A stretch of DNA of 64,000 bases from the NCBI RefSeq assembly GCF_018069805.1, contig NZ_JAGPYN010000012.1, positions 62,001-126,000 on the forward strand, given 5' to 3'. A program made the position numbers and the translations under genes. The stretch is from Pseudoalteromonas ostreae (GTDB lineage Bacteria; Pseudomonadota; Gammaproteobacteria; Enterobacterales; Alteromonadaceae). Every line of letters starts with the position of its first letter. Positions within the stretch are counted from its first letter, which is position 1. Shown here piece by piece: positions 35,108 to 44,318 of the stretch. The notes under the pieces are model-generated. The model ran no database searches. It worked only from the letters and a program-made list of their open reading frames with translations, and was not told the origin of the DNA.

Positions 35108-35536
35108 ATGAAAGAATTACTGCAAGTCGCGTACACAGCTAAAGCAACTGCAACGGGGGGCCGCGAGGGCACGGCAAGATCCAACGATGGCCGTTTAGAT
35201 GTGGCACTTTCAACACCTAAAGGTTTAGGCGGCGATGATGGCCAAGGCACTAACCCTGAGCAGTTGTTTGCAGCGGGTTATGCAGCCTGTTTTATTGGCG
35301 CATTAAAATTAGTGGCAGGCCAAGCTAAAGTAAAACTCCCAGCAGATACCCGCATTGATTCAGAAGTATCGATTGGTCCTATCGAAGGTGGTTTTGGTAT
35401 TGCGGTAAAATTAGCTGTTTTTGTAGGTGATGTAGGTAAAGACACCGCAGAAGCGTTAGTTGCTAAAGCACATGAAGTTTGTCCATATTCAAATGCTACC
35501 CGTGGTAATGTCGCAATTGAATTATCGATTATCTAA
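35108..35536 (+). CDS. ohr: organic hydroperoxide reductase Ohr
   Basis: Ohr is a thiol peroxidase of the OsmC/Ohr fold that detoxifies organic and fatty-acid hydroperoxides. The 142-residue protein has both catalytic cysteines: Cys61 in FAAGYAACFIGAL and Cys125 in AHEVCPYSNATRGN. The active-site Arg/Glu positions fit the Ohr subgroup rather than OsmC (YTAKATATGGREG start). It is followed by a strong terminator and controlled by the divergent ohrR. Confidence 0.97.
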   Translation: MKELLQVAYTAKATATGGREGTARSNDGRLDVALSTPKGLGGDDGQGTNPEQLFAAGYAACFIGALKLVAGQAKVKLPADTRIDSEVSIGPIEGGFGIAVKLAVFVGDVGKDTAEALVAKAHEVCPYSNATRGNVAIELSII

Positions 35537-35566
35537 TTTATTGTAAATTTAGATAATTTATATTTA

Positions 35567-35598
35567 AAGGCGTATTTAAAATAAAATACGCCTTTTTT
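35567..35598 (+). terminator. Rho-independent terminator after ohr
   Basis: AAGGCGTATTT (35567-35577) pairs perfectly with AAATACGCCTT (35584-35594) around a six-base loop, followed by a T run to 35598. It lies 30 bases after the ohr stop. Confidence 0.9.
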
Positions 35599-35778
35599 GT
35601 GATTACTTTTTATAACTATGATCTTTTTAGAGGCTATTTATAACAAATAACCGCAATTGTGATAATCCGAATTTAACTTTCAACCTGCAATTAATACAGT
35701 TTTTTTTCAATGAAATAGATTAACCTATGAATAATTGAACTAGAATATAAACGTAGTTTTAATTAAAGGATAAGTGGA

Positions 35779-37899
35779 ATGCGGCAATTAGCGTTGGCGA
35801 AAAAGTTACTATGGCTTACTTTAAGTAGTATTTTTATCACCGTTGTAGTGCTATCAAGTGTGCTTTGGTGGCAATTATCAAGCAGTAATCAAGTGTTATC
35901 AGCACAAGCTGAAAAATTGATAGTTACTGAGGTTGAAGAAAAGCTCACCAGCAATGCTGCAGTGTACGGTGAAAAAATCGCAGGGTTTATCAACGAAGCT
36001 TATCGAGTGCCTTTTTCACTCGCTGCAATACTTGCTAATGAATCAGCGAAAGATACTTTAACGCGTGACTCAGTAGTACAGCTTAATCGCTCTATTATAG
36101 AAGGTAATTCGATACTTTCTTCAATCTACTCGCAATTTGAAGCTAATGGTTTTGATGGTAACGATCAACAGTATAAACATGGCTATGATCATTCAGTCGC
36201 AGGACAAGGCTCCTTAGAGGTTTACTTTACTCGTAGTCGTGAAGGTATAATTGAACAACAAGTTGTTGAAGATGCAACAGAAAAGTATGTTACGACCTTA
36301 AACGAATTTGGTCAACGTGAAGCTGAGTGGTACTTGTGTGCTAAAGACACTACAAAACCGTGTATTATGGAACCCTACCTGTACGAAATATCCCCCGGTA
36401 ATTCAGAAATGATGACCTCTTTGACGGTGCCAATACTTCGTAACGGGAAGTTTATTGGCCTCAGTGGTGTTGATATTACACTGCCAGTTTTTCAAACCAT
36501 GACCGAGCAGTTATCAAAAGAATTATATAATGGTCAGGCGCGAGTTACCTTATTAAGTTCGATGGATTTAATTGTGGGTAGCAGTCATTACAAAGATAAG
36601 CTTGGCCGTCCACTTAAAGAAGCCGCCTCTGCTTCGGTGTTAAAAAATTATACTAGTTTGAAAGAACTCACTGGAGTACAAAAGAGTGAAAATGAATACT
36701 TAGTTAATTACCCAATAAATATCAAACTTGCTGGCCGCAAGTGGACTTTATTAGTTGAAGTACCAGCAGAGCTGGCTCTACAAGGACCGCAACAGCTTAG
36801 CGCGAGTATGCAAGAAAATGCCAATACACTTGGTGGGCTAATTTTAATATCTGGCTTAGTGATTGCTGGCGCTGCCTTTATTATTATGACGTTAGTTGTT
36901 AAAAGCATTGTTGCACCCCTGCAACAAATTCAGCTACGGGTTGATAATTTAGCTAGCGCGGATGGAGATTTAACACAAACGTTAACCGTTGACACTCATG
37001 CAGAGTTAATTGCGCTCGCTGTTGGATTTAATGCATTTTTGGAAAAATTACGAGATTTAATTGCACAGCTTAAAGATGTATCAGGGCAGACGAAAGAGCA
37101 GGCGCAAATTGCCGCGCATGTAGCCGTTGATACTAAGCAAAATGTGCAAGCTCAGTTTCAAGAAATAGAAAGTGTCGTAACAGCAATGAATGAAATGAGT
37201 GCCACCGCACTTGAAGTTGCTCGGGCTTCGGAGCAATCAGCGCAACAAGCCGATGAAATCAATTCATTAGTGGTCAGCAGCGAAGCGAGTTTATCGTCTG
37301 CGGTATCACAAGTGAAAACGATGTCTGAAGAAATAAAACAAGCTAATCAAGCCGTAGCCAAGGTAGCAGCACGTAGTAACGATATTACACAAATTTTAGA
37401 TGTGATCCGTACTATTTCAGAGCAAACTAATTTACTTGCACTTAATGCTGCGATTGAAGCCGCTCGCGCTGGTGAGCAAGGCCGTGGATTTGCTGTAGTC
37501 GCTGATGAAGTGCGTGCTTTGGCATCTAAAACTCGCGCGTCAACAGATGATATTAGTGGCTTAATTGATAATTTACAGCTTGAAGTGGGTAATGCTTCAA
37601 CAGTGATTGAAAAAGGGGTTGTGCGAGCACAAACTGCGGTTGATGAAACCACCATTGCCTTTGATGCTTTGCACAGTGTGGTTATTAAGGTGGAAGAGAT
37701 CACTAATCAGATCACCCAAATAGCGACGGCTGCTGAGGAGCAAAGCTCTGTAACCGAGGAAATTAATCGTAACTTAACGCTGATCTCCGATGCTGCATCA
37801 CAACTTGCAGATCTATCAACTCAAGCCGGCGATGGTAGTCAAATGCTCAATCAGCTTGTTGCACAACAAGACGATGAATTAAACAAGCTAAAAACGTAG
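35779..37899 (+). CDS. transmembrane methyl-accepting chemotaxis protein (dCache-HAMP)
   Basis: The 706-residue protein has a membrane helix at about 10-32, a large periplasmic sensor (about 35-345) of dCache_1 type ([41 protein letters not shown]), a second membrane helix at about 352-375, a HAMP domain ([26 protein letters not shown]) and a long signalling domain with the tip [25 protein letters not shown]. dCache receptors often sense amino acids or other small ligands directly. It has no C-terminal CheR-binding pentapeptide. Confidence 0.95.
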   Translation: MRQLALAKKLLWLTLSSIFITVVVLSSVLWWQLSSSNQVLSAQAEKLIVTEVEEKLTSNAAVYGEKIAGFINEAYRVPFSLAAILANESAKDTLTRDSVVQLNRSIIEGNSILSSIYSQFEANGFDGNDQQYKHGYDHSVAGQGSLEVYFTRSREGIIEQQVVEDATEKYVTTLNEFGQREAEWYLCAKDTTKPCIMEPYLYEISPGNSEMMTSLTVPILRNGKFIGLSGVDITLPVFQTMTEQLSKELYNGQARVTLLSSMDLIVGSSHYKDKLGRPLKEAASASVLKNYTSLKELTGVQKSENEYLVNYPINIKLAGRKWTLLVEVPAELALQGPQQLSASMQENANTLGGLILISGLVIAGAAFIIMTLVVKSIVAPLQQIQLRVDNLASADGDLTQTLTVDTHAELIALAVGFNAFLEKLRDLIAQLKDVSGQTKEQAQIAAHVAVDTKQNVQAQFQEIESVVTAMNEMSATALEVARASEQSAQQADEINSLVVSSEASLSSAVSQVKTMSEEIKQANQAVAKVAARSNDITQILDVIRTISEQTNLLALNAAIEAARAGEQGRGFAVVADEVRALASKTRASTDDISGLIDNLQLEVGNASTVIEKGVVRAQTAVDETTIAFDALHSVVIKVEEITNQITQIATAAEEQSSVTEEINRNLTLISDAASQLADLSTQAGDGSQMLNQLVAQQDDELNKLKT

Positions 37900-38203
37900 T
37901 GCTATTATAAGTTATTGATTTTTTAATTAACAAAGTAAATGTTTAACCGTTTTAATTTAGTTGAGCTAATTGGTTAAACATTTACTTGATAAGCATGAGT
38001 GTTAAAAAAGGGGGACGTTAGGACTATTCAAATACCTGCGTACCCACATAAGTTGAATTTGAAAATAACGAACATAATCAAATCATCGCGTTAGTAAATC
38101 GGCAAGCACCTTGAGCGCTGTTAGATAAACTCGATAATAAGACTTTTATTGCACAATTTTATAGCCTGTAAATTGACATATTTAAAGGCGTTAACTTAAT
38201 TAA
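37900..38203. other. 304-base intergenic gap with a long inverted repeat
   Basis: Convergent gap between the dCache receptor and the PEGA lipoprotein. It holds a 16-bp perfect inverted repeat (listed separately) and, from about 38008, a segment that starts AAGGGGGACGTTAGG. No frame longer than about 20 codons is convincing, and I see no gene. Confidence 0.4.
37933..37987. repeat. 16-bp perfect inverted repeat
   Basis: AAGTAAATGTTTAACC (37933-37948) is matched exactly by GGTTAAACATTTACTT (37972-37987), with a 23-base spacer. It lies 33 bases after the chemoreceptor stop. There is no T tract after either arm, so it is not a standard terminator, although a stem-loop stabilising or ending the transcript remains possible. 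The tidy arms could also be the ends of a tiny mobile-element relic. Confidence 0.75.
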
Positions 38204-38548
38204 TTAAATTTCTGCAGCTTTATCTAATTCAACAGTTAAAATAGTTCTCTTATCAACTACTACCCATTCGCGATATGTGGTGTAACCAGGTTTACTAACT
38301 TCAACATCGTATTTGCCTTCTTTTAACTCAATACCGTTTTCATATTTTGGTTTGATATTCATAATACGTACGCGTGCATCAGAGGGCTGAGTTGCGACAG
38401 TTAAGGAAATTACTTCAACAACTTCTTCGACAGGTGTTTGCGCTTGCGTTGTGGTTTCTTCAGATACTTGCTCTGTTTCATCAACCGTAGCAGTCGTTGA
38501 GCAACCACTTAGTAATAATATTGCAGCTAAGGTGCTTATCTTTTTCAT
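38204..38548 (-). CDS. PEGA-domain lipoprotein
   Basis: The 114-residue protein has a lipobox (LLLSGC, Cys16), a Thr/Glu-rich linker and a PEGA domain (about 48-112; LTVATQPSDARVRIMNIKPKYENGIELKEGKYDVEVSKPGY). PEGA domains are extracytoplasmic surface or scaffold modules, often linked to Ser/Thr kinases. It lies downstream of the kinase gene on the same strand with a 240-base gap, so it may be a part of the T6SS regulatory set or an independent gene. Confidence 0.85.
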   Translation of the reverse strand: MKKISTLAAILLLSGCSTTATVDETEQVSEETTTQAQTPVEEVVEVISLTVATQPSDARVRIMNIKPKYENGIELKEGKYDVEVSKPGYTTYREWVVVDKRTILTVELDKAAEI

Positions 38549-38788
38549 AAAAACTCCGTATAAATTTAAAATGCTGAAAGCCCTTAAGGATTAAGTGGAA
38601 GTGAGACAGCCACCAAGTTATCCTTGACTCTTGTTATACTAATCACATCGAATTAGTGGTCTATTAGAGAGTTATTTAACTCGCTAGAATAATCATATTT
38701 TTAATAAAATTGCTATTAATGATAGTAGAAAACATAACAGCCTTGGCTGGTTTATAATATTAAACAGCTGCTATCAGTGACTACTATT

Positions 38789-40759
38789 TTATAGCAAACT
38801 GTCAAGCAAACGAGTTATCTCCTCACTTCGTTCAACTAGCTTTTCAGCTGTCTTGTACATTTTTTGTTTTAATAGACTATTTGCCATTGTGATATATCGT
38901 TTGGATAATTCTTCTTTAATAGCTACTAAAGGAGCAAAGTCTTCAGGTAACATCGTTGACTCAGCATTAACTAGTTCTTCAAAGGCTAACAAATCTTGAT
39001 AATTATCGATCGTGGCTAATCTTTCAAAGTAATGATCAAATCTCGGTTGATAAAAAGTTATTGCATCTTTTGTTGGAAAAGTGGCTTGCTCACCTAAATT
39101 TAATTTGTTTTGATAAAGACTAAGCACGTCTATAGCTGACTTTCTTTTTAGTAACTCATCAAATTGCAACTCTGATTTTTGTTTAGCTGTGAAGATAGAC
39201 TCTCCTACATCTAATAACACTTTTTGAGCAACAACATTATCATGTTCGATTGATTGCTCTAAGGCTGTTTTGAAGTTGTTGATGTGCACCTCATTTGGTT
39301 GGTACACATAACTACTATCAACATCTTTTAAATCATAAATCAATTTAATAATGTTGTTATTATCAAGTTCATCATAACGCGATTGCTCTAATAACAAATT
39401 GATTCTTGATGTTATATCAAAGACTATTGATTGACGCTCTCTTAAAATACTTTCTAATTGAGCGGTTAGCTTTTCAGAGTCTGGATAGTATTCCAAAGCA
39501 TTAGAGTAAAGGTTAATTGTGCCATCAAAATCCTTAAATTTGCCAGACTGATTATTTAATTGATTAGCTTTGGCGTTAAAGTCTTGTAAAATGCTCTCTT
39601 GATTGACTCTTAATAGACCCTGTTTAAGCACATCATATTGAGGAGGTATTTCAGTAAGTTTATTCAATACCTCAAAGCCATGCCACGACATCCAAGTTTC
39701 AACTTGTTGGTTAATTGCATTGGCATTTTCAAGTTTTGCTTCTAACTGTTTTAGTTGGGTAGAATTTGAGGCATAAAATTGGCTAATAAAAACAGCAACG
39801 GCAATAACACATACACTCGCGGCAATAGCTGGTTTGAAATTACTTGTAAGTTTGGTTGATATAGCCTGTAATGATCCTAGTCGTTTTGTTGCATCAAGCG
39901 ACATCGCGTTTTGTAAATTACCCCAAAGCCATAGTGGGCAATTACTAGGGCGTTTAGCTGTAGTCCCTTTTGGTAGTTTATCTGCTGCAACACGATCATA
40001 TGGGTGTTTGCTGCTCAACAGCTCATATGCAATACATGCATATGAAAATATATCATCTTTTACAGATGCATCAGCTCCTTGAAGTTGTTCAGGGCTTGCA
40101 TAGGTTGGTGTGTAACCGCCTACTGCTGCGACATTCTTACTATTGTTAAAAGCATATGCGTCTTCGATTGTTTTATGTTTAGCAATACCAAAGTCGAGAA
40201 CTTTCAAACGCCCATTTGAATCAAAAATAATGTTAGAAGGTTTTAAATCATTATGAATAACGTTTCGTGAATGGGCATAAATCAGTGCATCGGCAAGTTG
40301 TTGCAGGATGATATTTGCTTTTTTAAAATGCATTCCCGAAGGTTTATTACGCTTTATTATTTGTTCTAATGTTTCGCCATCAACGAGTTCCATCGTCACA
40401 TAATGCAAATCATTATCAGAACTGGCTGAAAATACTTTGACAATATTAGGATGCGAAAGTTGTTGAGTTTTAGTCGTTTCATCTTTAAGCAATGTTATAG
40501 CTTCTTCAGATTGACTAAACTCTTCGAGTAATACTTTGAGCGCAACGTGTACTTCTGGACTGGCAGGACTTTCTAGAAATAGATCCCTAGCTCTGAAAAT
40601 GTAGCACATGCCTCCTTGACCAATGAGTTCCTCAACTAAATATCGTCCAGATATTTTTTTACCAATTAAATTGAGTTTACTTTTTGGTTGGGAAGAGCTA
40701 ACACTAGAATCCAGCGAAGCGATTTGAGTTTTATCATTTGAGTTATTGATACCGCTCAT
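38789..40759 (-). CDS. ppkA: T6SS-associated transmembrane Ser/Thr protein kinase (PpkA-like)
   Basis: The 656-residue protein has a Hanks-type kinase domain (about 38-300): glycine loop GQGGMC at 47-52, Lys75 in VALKVL, catalytic loop HNDLKPSN (Asp171), DFG at 189-191, and an APE-like ASPEQ. The residue before the catalytic Asp is Asn rather than Arg, making it a non-RD kinase. One membrane helix lies at about 309-328, followed by a long helical, coiled extracytoplasmic region. By analogy with PpkA of Pseudomonas it should phosphorylate the Fha protein and switch on T6SS assembly. It diverges from fha, and the phosphatase is encoded in the same locus. Confidence 0.88.
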   Translation of the reverse strand: MSGINNSNDKTQIASLDSSVSSSQPKSKLNLIGKKISGRYLVEELIGQGGMCYIFRARDLFLESPASPEVHVALKVLLEEFSQSEEAITLLKDETTKTQQLSHPNIVKVFSASSDNDLHYVTMELVDGETLEQIIKRNKPSGMHFKKANIILQQLADALIYAHSRNVIHNDLKPSNIIFDSNGRLKVLDFGIAKHKTIEDAYAFNNSKNVAAVGGYTPTYASPEQLQGADASVKDDIFSYACIAYELLSSKHPYDRVAADKLPKGTTAKRPSNCPLWLWGNLQNAMSLDATKRLGSLQAISTKLTSNFKPAIAASVCVIAVAVFISQFYASNSTQLKQLEAKLENANAINQQVETWMSWHGFEVLNKLTEIPPQYDVLKQGLLRVNQESILQDFNAKANQLNNQSGKFKDFDGTINLYSNALEYYPDSEKLTAQLESILRERQSIVFDITSRINLLLEQSRYDELDNNNIIKLIYDLKDVDSSYVYQPNEVHINNFKTALEQSIEHDNVVAQKVLLDVGESIFTAKQKSELQFDELLKRKSAIDVLSLYQNKLNLGEQATFPTKDAITFYQPRFDHYFERLATIDNYQDLLAFEELVNAESTMLPEDFAPLVAIKEELSKRYITMANSLLKQKMYKTAEKLVERSEEITRLLDSLL

Positions 40760-41138
40760 TATAAATCCTTTTATTGTATATAGTTAAATAATTGCAAAGG
40801 TAGCTTTTTGTAATTTTTATCAATATTCCCTTTGATTAGCTCGCTATTTTTACAAAAATTAGCGCTATAAGCAATGCCTCTATTGCAGTACTTTTGGTAA
40901 TTAGATGTTATTTTGAATTTCATATGCATTAAAAACAGAGTAGTAGGGAGGTTTTATTGATTTCAAATAGGGGCATACACACTTAAAATTGTTGGCTTTA
41001 AGAATTAAAATAAACAAAAAATAAGACTATATCATTAATGTTTTTTGCAGTATTGACTGACCCCTAAATAGTCCTATATATTAATTTCAATGTTGACAAT
41101 AGTTTCTCTTCTAATTTATCCTAATGAAAATGTAGAAT
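40760..41138 (+). promoter_or_regulatory. divergent control region with promoters for the T6SS operon
   Basis: This 379-base gap separates ppkA and fha. On the plus strand two promoter-like pairs stand out: TTGACA at 41093-41098 with TATCCT at 41117-41122 (18-base spacer), and TTGACT at 41053-41058 with TATATA at 41075-41080 (16-base spacer). The first lies only 16 bases ahead of the fha ATG, so it would give a very short leader. No sigma-54 (GG-N10-GC) site was seen. Confidence 0.5.
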
Positions 41139-42476
41139 ATGGGATTAACACGTCAAATGGAACTGATACTAAACATTACTAGTTATCATCGACTCTCGCC
41201 TGAAATTGAAGCATCTAAAATAGTAAAAGACTCACTTATATTCGGTCGTTCAGAAGCATGTGATTGGCATCTACCTGATCCTGAAAAAATCATTTCCAGT
41301 AAGCATGGTCGTATCGAGCGGGACGGTGATTCATTTACTGTGATTGATACTTCTACAAATGGTATTTATTCAAATTACAGTGTTTCAGCTATTGGTCAAG
41401 GTAATAAACAAAAGTTATCTGATAGTGATATTTTAACGGTAGGTGATTTTCAAATTGAAGTGAAAATCGCAGCAGCGAAGTCAGTTACTCCTGTTATCGA
41501 TGAGTTTAGTTCAGTAACCACTGCAAAAGCAAACAACGCAGCTGCTCAATCTCAATATTTTGATTCTAATGGCAATAATTCAAATTCTGAGCATTTTTAT
41601 AATGACTCAATTATGAATGAACCAATGCCAGAAGCTTCTATGACTCAAGCTGTAGATTCGCAATCGCAGAGTCATATCCCAGAAAATTGGGATGAGATCG
41701 CACATTTGCTGAACCCTGAAATGGTTAATATTAGCAATCAACATGCAATATCTAGTCATGCGACGGCTAATATAGCTGAGCCTAAAATCGAAGTTCCCGC
41801 AGCTGTAAATACACAGCCAGAAGTAGCAAAGGAAGCTCATGTCTTGGCTCCTACAGTACAACCTACGGTAGAAACCAAATCAATAGCAAATAGCGCAGGA
41901 TTAACAGGAGCTTTTTTAAAAGGACTCGGCGTTAAACCAGAATTGCAAAATGCTTTAACGACTGAAAAGCTATGGTTTGAAATGGGCCAAGGGCTAAACC
42001 TTCTTTTGACAGAGTTGATGGAATCGTTACGCCAAAGAGCATTGGTGAAAAACCAATTACGTGTAAATCAAACTATGTTTCAAACCCAGCAGAATAACCC
42101 AATTAAGTTTTCGGCAAATATAGATGATGTTATTCAGAACTTATTCATAATCAATAGTGCAAGCTTTCTATCTTCTCGGGAATCGATTAAAGAAAGCTTC
42201 ATCGACACTCGCAGACATGAACATGCTTTATTAGCAGGAGCTGATGGTGTATTGAAAGGAATATTAGAGCAGGTTTCACCTTCTCACATAAATCAGCAAG
42301 TGAATAATCACGCTAATATTTTGAAAATAATTCCTGGCCAATCTGAATCGAAAAGCTGGAAATTGTATCAAAATCTGCATGACGAGTTATCACGTGACGT
42401 TAATGCTAAAGGTGCGATGGCATTATCAGATGATTTCCTCAAAGCATACAATGATAAAATTCAAGAAACTTTTTAA
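41139..42476 (+). CDS. tagH: T6SS FHA-domain protein (Fha/TagH)
   Basis: The 445-residue protein has an N-terminal FHA domain (about 25-100; LIFGRSEACDWHLPDPEKIISSKHGRIERDGDSFTVIDTSTNGIYSN) with the phosphothreonine-binding GRS and SxxH residues, a long Gln/Ala/Ser-rich linker, and a C-terminal T6SS FHA-associated domain (about 250-440; LTGAFLKGLGVKPELQNALTTEKLWFEMGQGLNLLL). In known systems the phosphorylated Fha recruits or activates the core apparatus. It is the first gene of the operon and is the probable substrate of the divergent kinase. Confidence 0.93.
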   Translation: MGLTRQMELILNITSYHRLSPEIEASKIVKDSLIFGRSEACDWHLPDPEKIISSKHGRIERDGDSFTVIDTSTNGIYSNYSVSAIGQGNKQKLSDSDILTVGDFQIEVKIAAAKSVTPVIDEFSSVTTAKANNAAAQSQYFDSNGNNSNSEHFYNDSIMNEPMPEASMTQAVDSQSQSHIPENWDEIAHLLNPEMVNISNQHAISSHATANIAEPKIEVPAAVNTQPEVAKEAHVLAPTVQPTVETKSIANSAGLTGAFLKGLGVKPELQNALTTEKLWFEMGQGLNLLLTELMESLRQRALVKNQLRVNQTMFQTQQNNPIKFSANIDDVIQNLFIINSASFLSSRESIKESFIDTRRHEHALLAGADGVLKGILEQVSPSHINQQVNNHANILKIIPGQSESKSWKLYQNLHDELSRDVNAKGAMALSDDFLKAYNDKIQETF

Positions 42477-42488
42477 AAAGGAAAGTAA

Positions 42489-42956
42489 ATGATGCGTAAC
42501 ATTAAGCTCTACTTACTGAGTTTTAGTTTACTATTTTTGATCATGGGTTGTTCAACAATGAATAAGTTTGTCCCACCATCAACAGAATTAATCATTAATG
42601 TATCAGAAAACGTAAATCCTGATACTTCTGAGCGACCGTCTCCAGTTGTAATGAAAATTTTTGAGCTTAGTTCAAGAACTATATTTGATACGCAAGACTT
42701 TTTTAGTTTATATGAGTCGCCTGAAAAGTTATTAGGCCCTGATTTACTTAAAAAAGATGAGTTAGAATTACAACCAGGTTCAGTACAAAAGTATGAGATG
42801 AGTCTTAATCGTAATACTCGCTTTGTAGGAGTCGTGGTAGCGTATAGGAATATAGATCAAGCCAGATGGAGAGCGGTGATAGAAGTCGATCCTACTGGCT
42901 ATGACGATATCGATGTAAATGTTGAATCAATTGCAACATACATGAGAGAGCATTAA
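42489..42956 (+). CDS. tssJ: T6SS outer-membrane lipoprotein TssJ
   Basis: The 155-residue protein has a lipoprotein signal (LLFLIMGCSTMN, with the acylated Cys at residue 21) and a small beta-sandwich domain with the family pattern LIINVSENVNPD and RPSPVVMKIFELSSR. TssJ sits in the outer membrane and holds the periplasmic end of TssM. It lies 12 bases after fha and 12 before tssK, in one transcript. Confidence 0.95.
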   Translation: MMRNIKLYLLSFSLLFLIMGCSTMNKFVPPSTELIINVSENVNPDTSERPSPVVMKIFELSSRTIFDTQDFFSLYESPEKLLGPDLLKKDELELQPGSVQKYEMSLNRNTRFVGVVVAYRNIDQARWRAVIEVDPTGYDDIDVNVESIATYMREH

Positions 42957-42968
42957 TAAGGATATAAA

Positions 42969-44297
42969 ATGAGTGATACCACTCGTGTTGCTTGGACTGA
43001 AGGGATGTTCTTAAGGCCACAACACTTTCAACAATCAGATAAACATTTTTCACATTTAATCAAACAAGTGTGCAATGGTAATTTAGCTGATCCTTGGGGA
43101 GTTCTAGAGTTAGATATTGACACTGAGCTGTTAAATACTGGGCAGTTTGCAATTGACTTTTTGTCGGCAATTACTCCTGACTTACTGCCAATTGATATGC
43201 CAAGGTCAACGTCATTACCTGAGCCTCTGGTTGTTAACAAGGACACCTATAATGAAATTGTTTATTTGGCAATTCCAGCGCTTAAAGCCAGTGGTATTAA
43301 TATCTCAGCGGCCGACGAAAACTTAGTTACGCGTTATAAGCTCACTGATTTAGCGGTAAATGATGATTCATTAGGCCCGCAATCACAAGAGACTATTCAG
43401 GTTGCAAAGATTTATAGCAAACTGGTGTTAGGGTCAGATGATCACGCTGGATTTATACTTTTACCTTTGGCTAAGATTACAGAAGTCAGTACTGAGGGTA
43501 GGATCAAGCTTGATAGTAAGTTTATTCCTGCCTCGTTGAAAGTTGCGCAATGTAAGCCTCTGCTAGGGTTAGTTAGAGAGATAGGCTCCATGATCAAACA
43601 GCGTTCAGAGAGTATTGCTGTGCGTTTATGTCAAGGTTATGCGGGCAGCACTTCGGTTGCTGATTTTATAATGCTGCAAACACTCAATAAATATGACGCG
43701 GTATTTGATAGTCTGTTAATGGTTAATAATTTACATCCTAATATTTTATATACTCGTTTAATTGAACTGTCGGGTGAACTGGCAACATTCAGTACTGCTA
43801 ATAAACGAGTTCCTAAACTGCCTAAGTATGAGCATGACAATTTAGGGGCCGTATTTGGTGAAATCGTTAACTTCTTATATCAATCTTTAAGTCATGTGAT
43901 TGAGCAAACCGCAACAGAAATTAAGCTTGAGCAAAGTAAATTTGGTATTTCCTTTGGTGCATTAAAAGATAAAACGATCCTTGATTCTGGGCAGTTTATT
44001 CTCGCTATTAAAGCGAGTGTGCCCCATGAGGAATTACGTCAAGTTTTACCTTCTCAGGTTAAAATCGGTAGCGTTGAAACTATTCGTGATCTAGTTAATA
44101 ACCAGATACCAGGTATAACAATAAGCAGTTTACCTACAGCACCAAGGCAAATTCCGTACCATGCAGGTTTTCATTACTTTGAATTGAACAAGCATGGTCA
44201 GCATTGGGATAAGCTTCGCACAAGTGGTGGCATCGCTATTCACTTATCTGGTAGCTACCCAGAGTTACAATTAAGCCTTTGGGCTATACGAACTTAA
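42969..44297 (+). CDS. tssK: T6SS baseplate protein TssK
   Basis: The 442-residue protein begins VAWTEGMFLRPQHFQQSDKHF, a signature of TssK, and ends in the C-terminal domain that docks on the membrane complex (IPYHAGFHYFELNKHGQHWDKLRTSGGIAIHLSGSYPELQLSLWAI). TssK trimers join the baseplate wedge to TssL/TssM. Length is normal. Confidence 0.97.
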   Translation: MSDTTRVAWTEGMFLRPQHFQQSDKHFSHLIKQVCNGNLADPWGVLELDIDTELLNTGQFAIDFLSAITPDLLPIDMPRSTSLPEPLVVNKDTYNEIVYLAIPALKASGINISAADENLVTRYKLTDLAVNDDSLGPQSQETIQVAKIYSKLVLGSDDHAGFILLPLAKITEVSTEGRIKLDSKFIPASLKVAQCKPLLGLVREIGSMIKQRSESIAVRLCQGYAGSTSVADFIMLQTLNKYDAVFDSLLMVNNLHPNILYTRLIELSGELATFSTANKRVPKLPKYEHDNLGAVFGEIVNFLYQSLSHVIEQTATEIKLEQSKFGISFGALKDKTILDSGQFILAIKASVPHEELRQVLPSQVKIGSVETIRDLVNNQIPGITISSLPTAPRQIPYHAGFHYFELNKHGQHWDKLRTSGGIAIHLSGSYPELQLSLWAIRT

Positions 44298-44318
44298 CTG
44301 TTAAAAGGAAGAGTTTCA

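Noticed and set aside
38008-38160. Segment beginning AAGGGGGACGTTAGG, thought at first to be the edge of a transposase-type element
   Set aside because: No frame of useful length, no target duplication and no transposase motif was found.
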